This document shows, piece after piece, positions 1 through 7,680 of a stretch of DNA of 44,606 bases. Position 1 is the first letter of the stretch; each line of letters starts with the position of its first letter. The DNA comes from JAZDLR01 sp964540995 (GTDB taxonomy: Bacteria > Patescibacteriota > Patescibacteriia > UBA1558 > 2-01-FULL-52-15). The DNA is taken from NCBI GenBank assembly GCA_964540995.1, contig CAZIOU010000011.1, positions 1 to 44,606 of the forward strand. The letters are read 5' to 3'. The notes under the pieces are model-generated. The model did not search any database. It was not told the origin of the DNA and was given only the letters and a program-made list of their open reading frames with translations. A program made the translations under genes and the position numbers.

Positions 1-52
1 CAAGGCCAGCAGATTTACAGTCTGCCCCGTTTGACCGCTTCGGTACCGACCC
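1..52 (-). tRNA. tRNA-Tyr (GTA), partial
   Basis: Read on the minus strand, the 5' acceptor strand GGGTCGG is followed by a D-arm and an anticodon arm GCAGA-CTGTAAA-TCTGC with anticodon GTA. This is the typical class II tRNA-Tyr arrangement. The variable arm, T-arm and 3' end lie beyond base 1. It is the last member visible here of a minus-strand tRNA cluster. Confidence 0.9.
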
Positions 53-73
53 ATGATATCGAGCTGAACTCGA

Positions 74-149
74 TGGAGCCATCCGTCGGAATCGAACCGA
101 CGACCTACGGTTTACAAAACCGTTGCTCTACCAGCTGAGCTAGGATGGC
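74..149 (-). tRNA. tRNA-Thr (TGT)
   Basis: On the minus strand the acceptor stem GCCATCC/GGATGGC closes a full cloverleaf: D-arm GCTC...GAGC, anticodon arm ACGGT-TTTGTAA-ACCGT with anticodon TGT, and T-arm GTCGG-TTCGATT-CCGAC. Discriminator T is followed by an encoded CCA (74-76). It sits 48 nt downstream of tRNA-Trp and 21 nt upstream of tRNA-Tyr, so the three are probably cotranscribed. Confidence 0.95.
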
Positions 150-197
150 ACATTGTTCTGAACTCTGACCCGTTAAACCGAGTTGTTGGTCTGTAAC

Positions 198-271
198 TGG
201 CAGGGGTGGAGAGAATCGAACTCCCGACCGCGGTTTTGGAGACCGATGTTATACCACTTAACTACACCCCC
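198..271 (-). tRNA. tRNA-Trp (CCA)
   Basis: On the minus strand the acceptor GGGGGTG pairs with CACCCCT (one G-T wobble). The anticodon loop CTCCAAA gives anticodon CCA, and the T-arm is GGGAG-TTCGATT-CTCTC. A 3' CCA is encoded at 198-200. The outermost anticodon-stem pair is a T/C mismatch. The CCA anticodon and the use of TGA stops elsewhere fit the standard code rather than UGA recoding. The gene lies just downstream of rpmG. Confidence 0.93.
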
Positions 272-351
272 ATCAGTTAAAGATCAACATCATATGTCGG
301 TCATACAGGAGTACACAAATTATGATTTAGTTGCTCCGTTGACTCCTGAAC

Positions 352-384
352 AAGGAAAGCCAAAGATTAAACTTTGGTTTCCTT
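352..384 (-). terminator. Hairpin overlapping the rpmG stop codon
   Basis: AAGGAAA-(G)-CCAAAG pairs with CTTTGG-TTTCCTT around a 6-nt loop, giving 13 bp with one bulge. The stop codon of rpmG lies in the loop. No run of T follows on the minus strand, so this may be an mRNA 3'-end stabiliser or processing site before the tRNAs rather than a classical intrinsic terminator. Confidence 0.45.
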
Positions 385-525
385 GTGCTCGGTGTGTTTC
401 TTACAGTGCTTACAGTATTTGGTCAGGAGAAGTCGTTCTTTGATCTTCTTCTGGTTTCTGGTCGTGTGGTAATTCACATGATGGCAGACGGCACATTCCA
501 AGCCAACTAAATTATCTTGAGACAT
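367..525 (-). CDS. rpmG: 50S ribosomal protein L33
   Basis: A 52-aa protein starting MSQDNLVGLECAVCHH and ending HCKKHTEHKETKV. It has the L33 zinc-ribbon pattern with cysteines at 11/14 and 38/41 and the basic 'YHTTRNQKKIKERL' core that contacts 23S rRNA near the E site. Length is normal for the Zn-binding (C+) form of L33. The start ATG is at 523-525; no strong Shine-Dalgarno is seen upstream. The gene lies among minus-strand tRNAs (tRNA-Thr-GGT upstream, tRNA-Trp downstream). In many bacteria rpmG-tRNA-Trp is followed by secE-nusG; those would lie off the window here. Confidence 0.92.
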   Translation of the reverse strand: MSQDNLVGLECAVCHHVNYHTTRNQKKIKERLLLTKYCKHCKKHTEHKETKV

Positions 526-712
526 ATATTATATAGATATTCAACCACCGCCATTGCGGGGTCCCGCCGAGGCGGGATAATCAAGTAACAATAATCAATT
601 TTATTTTTTTTCTTTTGTCCTCCTTCGCCGAGGCTTCGGGGGACATCCTTCGTTCACTTCGTGACTTCGATGGCCAAGGGCCATCCGAAGCTTCGCTTGG
701 CGAAGCGAAGGA
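526..712. other. Intergenic, rich in short inverted repeats
   Basis: No gene is seen. The stretch holds a perfect palindrome-like hairpin, TCCCGCC-GA-GGCGGGA, at about 561-576; an imperfect hairpin in 616-646 (TGTCC...GGACA); and a larger fold at 648-715 in which CATCCTTCG and CGAAGGATG flank nested CTTCG-type repeats. These resemble short dispersed palindromes. T-rich sequence at 597-616 sits on the wrong side to serve as a minus-strand terminator tail. Confidence 0.5.
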
Positions 713-788
713 TGGAGCCGAAACCGAGAGTTGAACTCGGGACCTCATCCTTACCATGGATGCGCTCTACCAACTGAGCTATTTCGGC
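713..788 (-). tRNA. tRNA-Thr (GGT)
   Basis: On the minus strand the acceptor GCCGAAA/TTTCGGC closes a cloverleaf with D-arm GCTC...GAGC, anticodon arm CATCC-ATGGTAA-GGATG (anticodon GGT) and T-arm CCGAG-TTCAACT-CTCGG. The 3' CCA is encoded (713-715). It is the second threonine isoacceptor of the cluster. Its first 11 nt and its 5' flank recur twice upstream (see repeat at 778-1019). Confidence 0.95.
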
Positions 789-1019
789 GCGATTAAACTT
801 GTTTGTTTTCGCCTAACGTATTCTACAACCAGATGCTTATTATTGATCTCTGCTTGTCCGCCGTAGCTCACAGCTGCTGGAGCGCAGGAGGAAGCTATTT
901 CGGCGCGACTGAAACAATTTATTATCCTCTGATCTATTTTGTAGCCTGATTGCTTATTCTCCGACTCCGCTCGTCCGCCTTTGGCGGAAGCTATTTCGGC
1001 GCGATTAAACTTGTTTGCC
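778..1019. repeat. Three degenerate copies of the tRNA-Thr 5' end plus leader
   Basis: The sequence GCTATTTCGGCGCGATTAAA (5' end of tRNA-Thr(GGT) plus its upstream flank, reading the plus strand) starts at 778, 894 (ACTGAAA variant) and 990. Spacings are 116 and 96 nt. The segments between copies also resemble each other (GCTTATT...CTCTGCTTGTCCGCC versus GCTTATTCTC...GCTCGTCCGCC). Copies 2 and 3 depart from the tRNA after about 11 nt and run into inverted repeats such as TCCGCCTTTGGCGGA (974-988), so they are not functional tRNAs. Confidence 0.75.
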
Positions 1020-1118
1020 TATCAATAATGGCTATTTTTGGCTCAATTTTACTGTCAGAGTATAACCAATTGATAGTCTATTGTCAATAAAGAGCCTGTT
1101 TTAGCTAGCTTAGGTTAG

Positions 1119-1127
1119 TGCTATACT
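1119..1127 (+). promoter_or_regulatory. Extended -10 promoter of the aquaporin operon
   Basis: TGCTATACT matches the extended -10 form TG-N-TATAAT (5/6 in the hexamer). No convincing -35 lies 17 nt upstream, as expected for an extended -10 element. It would give a leader of about 58 nt before the ATG at 1193. The same 9-mer recurs at 31163 and 32456. Confidence 0.55.
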
Positions 1128-1192
1128 TAAAGCCTAAATCAAACAGGGTTCAATCTGCACCCTAATAACTATTAACGAATAACGTTCCTCTC

Positions 1193-1783
1193 ATGAAACA
1201 ATATATCGCCGAGTTTATCGGTACTTTGTTTTTAACCCTAGTAGTTGCTGTCTCGCTAGCTTCGGGATCAGCTGTGCCAACGCCCGTGGTCGCTGGTTGG
1301 ACTTTGGGGCTTCTAGTCTACACTATCGGTCATATTTCTGGTACTCATATCAATCCAGCAGTAACTATCGGTCTGTGGTCACTGAAGAAAATCAAAGCCA
1401 AGCAAGCCTTGATGTATATTGTGGCCCAGTTCCTCGGCGCTGTCGGAGCTACCATCATTATCAAATTGATGAAAATCGTGCCAGCTTCAGTGGTCGTGAT
1501 CAATTCCACTCCAGTTTTCATTGCAGAAATGATTGGCGCGGCTTTCTTCACCTTTGGTATCGCGGCAGTTGTATCCAATAAAGTTCATGAATATTTAAGC
1601 GGTATCGTCATCGGTGCTTCGTTGATTGTCGGTATTATTTTAACTGGTGGCGTTTCCAATGGTGTGCTCAATCCAGCGGTGGCCTTCGGTATTCGATCGT
1701 TTTCTTGGATTTATCTACTAGCGCCTATCGCGGGATCACTTATCGGTATGAACCTATTTCGTTGGTTGAATCGAAATTCCTAG
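1193..1783 (+). CDS. Aquaporin / MIP-family channel
   Basis: A 196-aa integral membrane protein of the major intrinsic protein family, which passes water or small uncharged solutes such as glycerol. It has both hallmark NPA half-helices: HINPAVTIG (NPA at 54-56) and VLNPAVAFG (NPA at 160-162), each after a conserved G-x-x-S/N-G segment. About six hydrophobic helices alternate as expected for the inverted duplication. At 196 aa it is shorter than typical AqpZ/GlpF (230-280 aa), because the termini and loops are trimmed. The second motif is NPAVAF rather than the usual NPARS/D, so the selectivity-filter Arg is absent at its normal place and substrate cannot be assigned. It is the first gene of a tight four-gene run; the next ATG follows one base after its stop. 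Confidence 0.9.
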   Translation: MKQYIAEFIGTLFLTLVVAVSLASGSAVPTPVVAGWTLGLLVYTIGHISGTHINPAVTIGLWSLKKIKAKQALMYIVAQFLGAVGATIIIKLMKIVPASVVVINSTPVFIAEMIGAAFFTFGIAAVVSNKVHEYLSGIVIGASLIVGIILTGGVSNGVLNPAVAFGIRSFSWIYLLAPIAGSLIGMNLFRWLNRNS

Positions 1784-1784
1784 T

Positions 1785-2189
1785 ATGGATCACATTGAGT
1801 CAGTATTGGATAATCGTGGTGGCAAAGAGGTGGATCCGTCAATTGGTGTCTCTCCGGACTACATCAATGCTTGGCTCAAGTTAGCTACGGTGGAACAATT
1901 CGGACTCGGGAAAGACAATCAGCTAGCAGAACGAATAGCTCGTCAGTCTCTGACTCAAGATCTGCCCACCTACGCTGAATATTTACACCAAAAGTATCCC
2001 GACCGAGCAGCACGGCTACTCGAGCAGAGTGATCCACGAGTGGTAGCAGATTTGGATGCTCTGGTACAAAGTTTTAATCAGCAACGAGAACAAATTGCAG
2101 CTTCTCCATTATGGCAAGATCAGTTGGGAATGATCTGGAGACAAGCGCGGTATTTAATACAAGAACCAAAAAGTTATGAAGAAAAATAA
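1785..2189 (+). CDS. Hypothetical protein, 134 aa
   Basis: A soluble, acidic, mostly helical protein with no signal peptide or membrane segment. I do not recognise a family. Visible features are an N-terminal 'DNRGGKEVDPSIGVSPDYINAW' type segment and two helical stretches rich in Q, E and R (about 35-80 and 84-130). It starts one base after the aquaporin stop and overlaps the next gene by 14 nt, so it is translationally coupled within the operon. No function is assigned. Confidence 0.65.
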   Translation: MDHIESVLDNRGGKEVDPSIGVSPDYINAWLKLATVEQFGLGKDNQLAERIARQSLTQDLPTYAEYLHQKYPDRAARLLEQSDPRVVADLDALVQSFNQQREQIAASPLWQDQLGMIWRQARYLIQEPKSYEEK

Positions 2190-2397
2190 TAAACAAGATT
2201 CCTGGGTGGAGGAGATAGGAGCTATTGGCGAGCATTTGAAGAATCTCGGTGCTCATGCTTCTGATGTTTTGGCCGAAGCTCAGGGTCGCTATAAGAAGCT
2301 AGATCCGGCAACTAAGAAGAAAATTAAGGCCGGAATGTTGGCTTTGGCCGCGGTAGCTGCTTTGGCGGCTGCAAATAAAGCTAAGAAGAAAAAATAA
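2176..2397 (+). CDS. Small basic protein with hydrophobic C-terminal helix
   Basis: A 73-aa protein. Residues 1-35 form an amphipathic, acidic helix (WVEEIGAIGEHLKNLGAHA). After a Lys-rich stretch (KKLDPATKKKIKAG), residues about 52-67 are an Ala-rich hydrophobic helix (MLALAAVAALAAA) ending in a KAKKKK tail. This looks like a small tail-anchored or peripheral membrane protein. It overlaps the previous gene by 14 nt and is 4 nt ahead of the holin-family gene, which supports its being real. The family is unknown. Confidence 0.6.
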   Translation: MKKNNKQDSWVEEIGAIGEHLKNLGAHASDVLAEAQGRYKKLDPATKKKIKAGMLALAAVAALAAANKAKKKK

Positions 2398-2401
2398 CGT
2401 T

Positions 2402-2737
2402 ATGTCTATCTTAATTCAATGGCTAATTTCCACGGCCATCATAATGGTGAGTGCTTACGTTTTACCGGGAGTACATGTCAGTAGTTGGTGGACGGCTGTG
2501 GTAGTGGCAATCGTTTTGGCAGTCGTCAACGCCTTGATTAAGCCGGTGTTTGTCCTCTTGACGTTACCGATTACCATCATCAGCTTAGGTCTATTCTTAT
2601 TGGTCATCAATGCTCTGATGATCATGCTGGTTAGCCTATTAGTACCCGGATTCAAAGTTGATAGCTTCTGGTGGGCACTGGCTTTTAGTATTGTTTTGTC
2701 CGTTTTCAATTTTGTCATCTCCAGCCAGCGTCGTTAG
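2402..2737 (+). CDS. Phage-holin-superfamily IV / YvlD-like membrane protein
   Basis: A 111-aa protein with four transmembrane helices (about 4-20, 28-47, 52-78, 86-107). It carries the family signature of the 4-TMS 'phage holin 4_2' proteins: ALxNxLIKPVLxLLTLPLTILTLGLF-like residues appear here as NALIKPVFVLLTLPITIISL, followed by VINALMI and a PGFKVDSFWWAL loop. These are chromosomal proteins of unclear role (B. subtilis YvlD type), not evidence of a prophage. It is the last gene of the aquaporin operon. Confidence 0.85.
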   Translation: MSILIQWLISTAIIMVSAYVLPGVHVSSWWTAVVVAIVLAVVNALIKPVFVLLTLPITIISLGLFLLVINALMIMLVSLLVPGFKVDSFWWALAFSIVLSVFNFVISSQRR

Positions 2738-2749
2738 TCATCACTGGAC

Positions 2750-2778
2750 TGGCAAAAGCAATCAAATTCAAGTATAAT
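2750..2778 (+). promoter_or_regulatory. Sigma70-type promoter for the 1246-aa surface protein
   Basis: TGGCAA (2750-2755), a 17-nt spacer, then a perfect TATAAT (2773-2778). The predicted start near 2785 leaves a leader of about 16 nt with no Shine-Dalgarno before the ATG at 2801. Confidence 0.6.
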
Positions 2779-2800
2779 AAGCGCATAGAAATTATTTCTC

Positions 2801-5800
2801 ATGCGCTTTTTTCGTCCTAAGCGTTTTCAACTATCAGCCTGGGAATGGGCCGCTTTGATAGCGGGTATCTCGGGTATTTTTAGTACCCTCTGGTATCGAC
2901 ATCACCATCATCATCGCAAGGTGTATGTCAGTGGTACGATTTTGGGTCTGGCATTGATTACGAGCGCTATTATGTCGAGTGCTCATGGTACTGACGTATT
3001 GCAAATTGCGGCTGTTAATTGTGGTAGTACTCCGGAGAATGCCTGTCTCTATCAAATCAGTGGAAATCAAACCGATCGCCCTTGGAAATGTTCCAACGGT
3101 GTCTTGGTGGAGGATAATCAGATTTGCGGTTGTCCAGACGGTTCGTACCCGTGGACTGATGGTAGCTGTACGCGTCTACCGCAACTGAAGACCTATAACC
3201 AATTTATCCCGTATTGCGTAGCTGATCCTGGGAGTAGTAGTGCCAACTGTCCCTCCTATACTGATTTGCCGTGGATTGCTGATCATATTGATATTACTGG
3301 CGCTCATGCTCATCAACGAGCAGCTCTTAAGCAGAGTAATCCGGCCGTCAAACTAAGTTCTTATCTTCTACTGCAATCATTTCAAGTAGGAGAGGTCAAA
3401 AGCGGTTTCCCCAACTATTGCGCTACCAATGGCTGTTCTGATATGGAAGAGGCTTATTTGCATTTCGTCGAGGATACGCAAATGCCGACTCGTACTCAAG
3501 GCTATGTCTGTCGACCGGGCTACAATCCGAGCAATAGGCCGGCCGGATGGATCGATACCAATCCTGGTTGTATTACGACTGCGTCAGATCATTTCTCCCG
3601 GGCTACTTCTAGTGCAGCTTCACGAGTCAATGATGGGTATCTACCTGGATGGCGATGGATTAATTTTTCCAGCACTGATTGGCTCAATTATACCCGTTAT
3701 AAAACGGTCAATTTGATAAATTATGGTGGAATTGAAAGTGATTATCTCTTTTCTGATAATGCCGACTTTAAGCCAATGAATAGTAATCTGGACTTTACCG
3801 TTGAGTACAATGGAATTCCCACTGATGCCACCAATGCTAATTCACATCCGCGTGTTCAAGAGATATTTGATCAACAGGTCAACTTGCGTGCCTATGTATC
3901 AAACTTTTATCATCGAAAGAAAGAGTTTATAGTCAATTCTATTGAACCAGCTAACTACTTGGTCTACTCTTGGCTCCACGATCGCTACCAATCGTTCAAT
4001 CCCATCAACTATTTCCAACTGTGGGAAGTCTACGAAAATGCTATCGGTGCTCCAATGGGTGGTGCTGGTAGAGCTCACACTTACGATGATTACTTGCGCT
4101 CGCGTACCATCTTACAGGAGAGTCTCCAAGGTGGCTATCGGTTTATTTTGAGTGGTTACAATTACGCTAGCTCTGAAGTGGCTCGCTCCAAGAGATTTCT
4201 CACGAGCTACTATTATCTGCTCAATAATAAGAATTTGATTTACGAATATTACGATGCTACCAGTGAGCAGCCACCTTACGGCCAAAATCCCGATACCAAT
4301 AATGTTTCGATTCGTTCTTGGGGCTGGACACCATTACTGGATTACAATATTGGCCGTCCGGTGACTATACCGACTGGTAAGACAGACGTCTTCGGTGCTG
4401 CGGCTGCCAGCGGAACCACAGAACATTATCTATTTGCTACGGGAATCGATCCTTCGACCACCAATAGTGCTCGCACTTTTACTTCCGATTCCAATTGTAA
4501 GACCGGCGGTGGTCAGGCGATTCAAAAGAATTACTACATCTTCGCACGTAATTATGCCAAAGCCTTGGTACTAACCAAGTTCCGTCAATATTGCGGTTTC
4601 ACTGATCCGAGTTCGGCGACTACCCATCAGTTGGGCGGAACCTACTATCAGTTGAAAGATGATGGTACTGTCGATACTACCCCGATAACTACGATTACAC
4701 TTAAGAATCAAGAAGGGGCTATATTGATACCAGCTTCAGTTGTAGCTAGTTGCCCCGAGGACTGGACTTGTTCCGACTGGTCTGCTTGTTCAGCTAACCA
4801 ACAATCAAGACAATGTTGGGATCTCAATACCTGCGGTACTACGGTTAATAAGCCTGCTCTGACTCAATCGTGTACCTCCACATCCTGTACCGAGAGTTGG
4901 GATTGTACCGATTGGAGCGCTTGTTCTAACGGTCAGCAATCCCGTAGCTGTACCGATTTGGCGCATTGCGGTACTACGGTTAATAAGCCAGCTCTAACGC
5001 AAAGTTGTACTTCGGGTGGAGGCGGCGGAGGTGGTGGAGGTACGCCGCCAGCTAGTTGTACTGAAAAATGGTCCTGTAAGTCCTGGTCAGCGTGCGTCAA
5101 TAGCAATCAAACGCGTACCTGTACCGATCTCAATAGCTGCGGCACTACTAAGTCCAAACCGGCCTTGTCCCAAAGTTGTAGTGCTACCAATTGTTCTACC
5201 AATTATGTCTGTGAACCATGGTCTGGCTGCAAGGCTAATGGCACACAGACACGCCTTTGTGCTGATCAGAACAATTGCGCTGGCAGTACGACGAGATTAG
5301 AAGCCCGTGATTGTATTGATGAAGCTCCTGACTCGACAGCGCCCGATACAGCTATTGCTGGCTTAGGCGCTACCATAACTAGCGATCGTGCAGTAGCGGC
5401 ACTTAGCGGAACGGATAACAAATCAGCCGTTGCTGCACTTAAATTCGACTATCAATTGGATGAAGGAGCTACTACTCCCAGCGGAGCCACGCTTAATTTG
5501 CGAAATTTGACCAATGGAGCTCATAAATTAACGGTTTGGGCCATCGATGAAGCTGGTAATAAAGATCTGACTCCAGCTGTAGCCAACTTTACTGTTAATG
5601 CTAGTATTCAGATTGTCACCATTCCGCAATCAGGCGGAGCTAGTCTCGTCCGAGTTTTCGATGATCAGGGTCGGCTCATTAGCCAGTTTAATCCTTTCCC
5701 AGCCTGGCATCGTTGGGGCGGCAGTGTAGCTATCGGAGATGTGGATAACAACGGAACCAGAGATATTGTGGTTGCACCCGGAAGAGGTGGTAAGCCGCAA

Positions 5801-6541
5801 GTAGCCTGGTATGATACCAAAGGTAAGAAACTTGGCTCATTCATGGCCTACCCAGATAATTTCATCGGCGGTGTCAATGTAGCGGTGGCTGATCTGGATG
5901 GTGATGGTACCAATGAGATTATCACTGCGCCGGCCACCGGCACGGGACCGCTATTACGAGTATTCAAATCGAACGGTGAAATCATTGCCGAGACAGCTGC
6001 CTTTGATCGAGCTTTCCGCGGAGGAGTCAATATTGCTGCCGGTGTCGTCGATAGTTCTGGTAAGGCTTATGTTTTCGCTGCCCAAGCTAGCAATGGTAGT
6101 GGTGAGGTTAATAAATTTGAGTTGCAGAACAAAGCGCTCGTTCGAGTGGCTTCGGGAGCGGCTATCACTGGTAGTATGTCAGTCGGATTATCACTGGCCA
6201 TTGTCAGAGTAGAATCAGTGAGCTTGGCTCAAGTGGTGGCTACGGTCACCCAAGGAGCTACTGGTTCTGATATGGCTGTATTATCACCAGAATTAATCAA
6301 ACAACATTCGATGTACCTAGGTGACAAAGGCTTCACCGGAGGCTATATGCTGGCCGGTGGTGATGCTCGTAATTTCGATAATGTTTGGGAAATCATCACT
6401 GCTACGGTCAGTAATTCTCGTAGTCGCATCTCCATCTTCTCGCCTAGTGCCTCATGGTCACAGGGCGCAAGTGTTAAATCGTTTGATCCCTATGGCTGGA
6501 GTCGCTTTGCTGTCAATATAGCGGTGGGGTATTTGAATTAA
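2801..6541 (+). CDS. Giant membrane-anchored surface protein: glycosidase-like domain, TSP1 repeats, Ig-like and FG-GAP domains
   Basis: A 1246-aa protein. Two hydrophobic segments (about 13-32 and 42-60) flank a run of five histidines (34-38), so it is either membrane-anchored or carries a long signal. Residues about 130-640 resemble the N-terminal domain of the protein at 9705-15143: shared elements include 'MEEAYLHFVEDT' and a 'DYLFSDNA' segment. I infer a hypothetical-glycosyl-hydrolase (TIM-barrel) fold. Four Cys/Trp-rich thrombospondin-1-like repeats (WxCxxWSxC...C-GTT.KPALxQSC) occupy about 650-842 and are split by a nine-Gly linker (about 740-748). An Ig-like domain follows (about 843-936). 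The C-terminal 310 aa contain FG-GAP/VCBS propeller repeats with Ca-binding loops DVDNNGTRD and DLDGDGTNE. The final -LN* has no sorting signal. Enzymatic activity is unproven. Confidence 0.8.
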   Translation: MRFFRPKRFQLSAWEWAALIAGISGIFSTLWYRHHHHHRKVYVSGTILGLALITSAIMSSAHGTDVLQIAAVNCGSTPENACLYQISGNQTDRPWKCSNGVLVEDNQICGCPDGSYPWTDGSCTRLPQLKTYNQFIPYCVADPGSSSANCPSYTDLPWIADHIDITGAHAHQRAALKQSNPAVKLSSYLLLQSFQVGEVKSGFPNYCATNGCSDMEEAYLHFVEDTQMPTRTQGYVCRPGYNPSNRPAGWIDTNPGCITTASDHFSRATSSAASRVNDGYLPGWRWINFSSTDWLNYTRYKTVNLINYGGIESDYLFSDNADFKPMNSNLDFTVEYNGIPTDATNANSHPRVQEIFDQQVNLRAYVSNFYHRKKEFIVNSIEPANYLVYSWLHDRYQSFNPINYFQLWEVYENAIGAPMGGAGRAHTYDDYLRSRTILQESLQGGYRFILSGYNYASSEVARSKRFLTSYYYLLNNKNLIYEYYDATSEQPPYGQNPDTNNVSIRSWGWTPLLDYNIGRPVTIPTGKTDVFGAAAASGTTEHYLFATGIDPSTTNSARTFTSDSNCKTGGGQAIQKNYYIFARNYAKALVLTKFRQYCGFTDPSSATTHQLGGTYYQLKDDGTVDTTPITTITLKNQEGAILIPASVVASCPEDWTCSDWSACSANQQSRQCWDLNTCGTTVNKPALTQSCTSTSCTESWDCTDWSACSNGQQSRSCTDLAHCGTTVNKPALTQSCTSGGGGGGGGGTPPASCTEKWSCKSWSACVNSNQTRTCTDLNSCGTTKSKPALSQSCSATNCSTNYVCEPWSGCKANGTQTRLCADQNNCAGSTTRLEARDCIDEAPDSTAPDTAIAGLGATITSDRAVAALSGTDNKSAVAALKFDYQLDEGATTPSGATLNLRNLTNGAHKLTVWAIDEAGNKDLTPAVANFTVNASIQIVTIPQSGGASLVRVFDDQGRLISQFNPFPAWHRWGGSVAIGDVDNNGTRDIVVAPGRGGKPQVAWYDTKGKKLGSFMAYPDNFIGGVNVAVADLDGDGTNEIITAPATGTGPLLRVFKSNGEIIAETAAFDRAFRGGVNIAAGVVDSSGKAYVFAAQASNGSGEVNKFELQNKALVRVASGAAITGSMSVGLSLAIVRVESVSLAQVVATVTQGATGSDMAVLSPELIKQHSMYLGDKGFTGGYMLAGGDARNFDNVWEIITATVSNSRSRISIFSPSASWSQGASVKSFDPYGWSRFAVNIAVGYLN

Positions 6542-6581
6542 TAGTAGGCATTTGGAAATAGGCTTTAGTAATCGAGAATAG

Positions 6582-6612
6582 AAAAATGAGCTACTTCTGA
6601 CGAAGTAGCTCA
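6582..6612 (-). terminator. Intrinsic terminator of the gene at 6619-7008
   Basis: TGAGCTACTTC (6587-6597) pairs perfectly with GAAGTAGCTCA (6602-6612) around a 4-nt loop. Five T follow on the minus strand (6586-6582). It lies 7 nt past the minus-strand stop codon. Confidence 0.85.
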
Positions 6613-6618
6613 AGGTGT

Positions 6619-7008
6619 TTAGGTGGACAAGAAAGAAGCGCGTACCCATTGGCCTTCTCGGGCAACGATCGCGCCCCATGGACAGTAGACCATGACAGTC
6701 AAAGCAAGTGAGAACGATTTGATAACCCCTATCAATGATAAGTGGTATTCCATGGCCTTAAGAATTGTGTCGCAAAGCCGTTCAATTTCAGGAATCTGAG
6801 AGTTGTCGGCCTGAAGATTCTTGATCTCAACCAAGACGCAGACATCATTGACACCGTGTATCACTCTATCGGTACGGATTATTTGAATCTGTATACCACG
6901 ATAGACAAAAGGCGGGGTTAGCCAGATAACTTTGGCGAGTTCGCTTGTAATCACGAGCTCCTCTTCAGGAGTCATAGCTGGTAGACCTGTCAGCTGTATA
7001 AATTCCAT
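6619..7008 (-). CDS. Hypothetical protein, 129 aa
   Basis: I place the start at MEFIQLTGLP (ATG 7006-7008), because AAGGAG lies 7 nt before it. The longer frame reaching 7107 would start inside the divergent promoter region, and the in-frame ATG at 7014 is only one base from the Shine-Dalgarno. The protein has alternating strands and helices (EFIQLTGLPAM, ELAKVIWLTPP, VYRGIQIQIIRT, NDVCVLVEI). The latter half holds a hydrophobic stretch (LSLIGVIKSFSLALTVMVYCPWGAIVA). I do not recognise the family. It has its own terminator and is transcribed away from the 7129 gene. Confidence 0.6.
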   Translation of the reverse strand: MEFIQLTGLPAMTPEEELVITSELAKVIWLTPPFVYRGIQIQIIRTDRVIHGVNDVCVLVEIKNLQADNSQIPEIERLCDTILKAMEYHLSLIGVIKSFSLALTVMVYCPWGAIVAREGQWVRASFLST

Positions 7009-7092
7009 GGCCATCTCCTTACTGGGTTGAAATGAACGAAAGGCTAGTATATCGATTCGATAGTAGCTGAAAGTGCATTGAATGGCAAGGTT

Positions 7093-7120
7093 TTGACTAA
7101 AGTTCATTTTGCTGTATTAT
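7093..7120 (+). promoter_or_regulatory. Promoter of the 7129 gene
   Basis: TTGACT (7093-7098), a 16-nt spacer and TATTAT (7115-7120). Only 8 nt separate the -10 from the ATG at 7129, so the transcript is probably leaderless or nearly so. Confidence 0.65.
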
Positions 7121-7128
7121 GAGCACAT

Positions 7129-7632
7129 ATGTTACAAGAGCCAGTCAATACCGAGAAATTGCAGCTTCTATTATCTGACCCACTCTATCTTAAGAGTATG
7201 GGCGAATTTTTAGTCGACCCACTTAAGGATATTACTCTGTCAGAAACAGAGCGTACTCATCTGGATATCCCGATGTATTCTTTGTCCGAAGTCTATCCGG
7301 ATTTCAAGCAGCATTTCAAACCGCTCAAGACTTTGACCCAAGAAGTGCCCTTAGCATCGCTAGCAGGATCAGTAGAGCGTCAATTTGAGCGTTTCGCCTA
7401 TGGTTTCGTGCCACTCAACCCAGAGGATATGGATATTCAGTCACTCCTAAGTCAGATTCAATCTGGGCAGTATGATAGTAAGCAGACTCCTATTCGAGTC
7501 CATGCTATTCCTTTTGGGGATAAGTTTGAAGGTTTCGTAGCCGATGGAGCTACTATTGTCGCGGCCTATAAGTTAGCCGGTAAACAGTCAATCTGGGCTC
7601 AGGTCACTTTCTACAAACAGCTGAAGAAATAG
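7129..7632 (+). CDS. Hypothetical protein, 167 aa, possibly ParB/Srx-like
   Basis: A soluble protein without a signal sequence. The C-terminal half has an arrangement reminiscent of ParB/sulfiredoxin-type domains: a Q-x-G-x-Y-D-S stretch, TPIRVHAIPFG, then KFEGFVADGATIVAAYKLAGKQSIWAQV, which resembles the 'V.DG..R..A...AG...I.v.v' pattern. The usual GERR/R motif is not seen, so this is a weak resemblance only. The start follows directly on the promoter with no Shine-Dalgarno, and an intrinsic terminator follows. Confidence 0.6.
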   Translation: MLQEPVNTEKLQLLLSDPLYLKSMGEFLVDPLKDITLSETERTHLDIPMYSLSEVYPDFKQHFKPLKTLTQEVPLASLAGSVERQFERFAYGFVPLNPEDMDIQSLLSQIQSGQYDSKQTPIRVHAIPFGDKFEGFVADGATIVAAYKLAGKQSIWAQVTFYKQLKK

Positions 7633-7640
7633 TATTGATC

Positions 7641-7666
7641 AAAATAGCCTGCCGGGCTATTTTTTG
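7641..7666 (+). terminator. Intrinsic terminator
   Basis: AAAATAGCC (7641-7649) pairs with GGCTATTTT (7655-7663), with a 5-nt loop, and ends in a T run. Confidence 0.85.
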
Positions 7667-7680
7667 ATATACTGAAATGT

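Noticed and set aside
198..271. UGA recoding as in Gracilibacteria/Absconditabacteria
   Set aside because: The tRNA-Trp anticodon is CCA and several genes end at TGA (for example 17135, 33415, 34440).
183..443. 86-aa plus-strand ORF
   Set aside because: It overlaps tRNA-Trp and rpmG on the opposite strand.
2402..2737. Phage-holin hit as evidence of a prophage
   Set aside because: Superfamily IV holin-like proteins are common chromosomal genes; no other phage gene is nearby.
7009..7107. N-terminal extension of the minus-strand 129-aa protein
   Set aside because: It overlaps the divergent promoter region. The Shine-Dalgarno AAGGAG points to ATG 7008.
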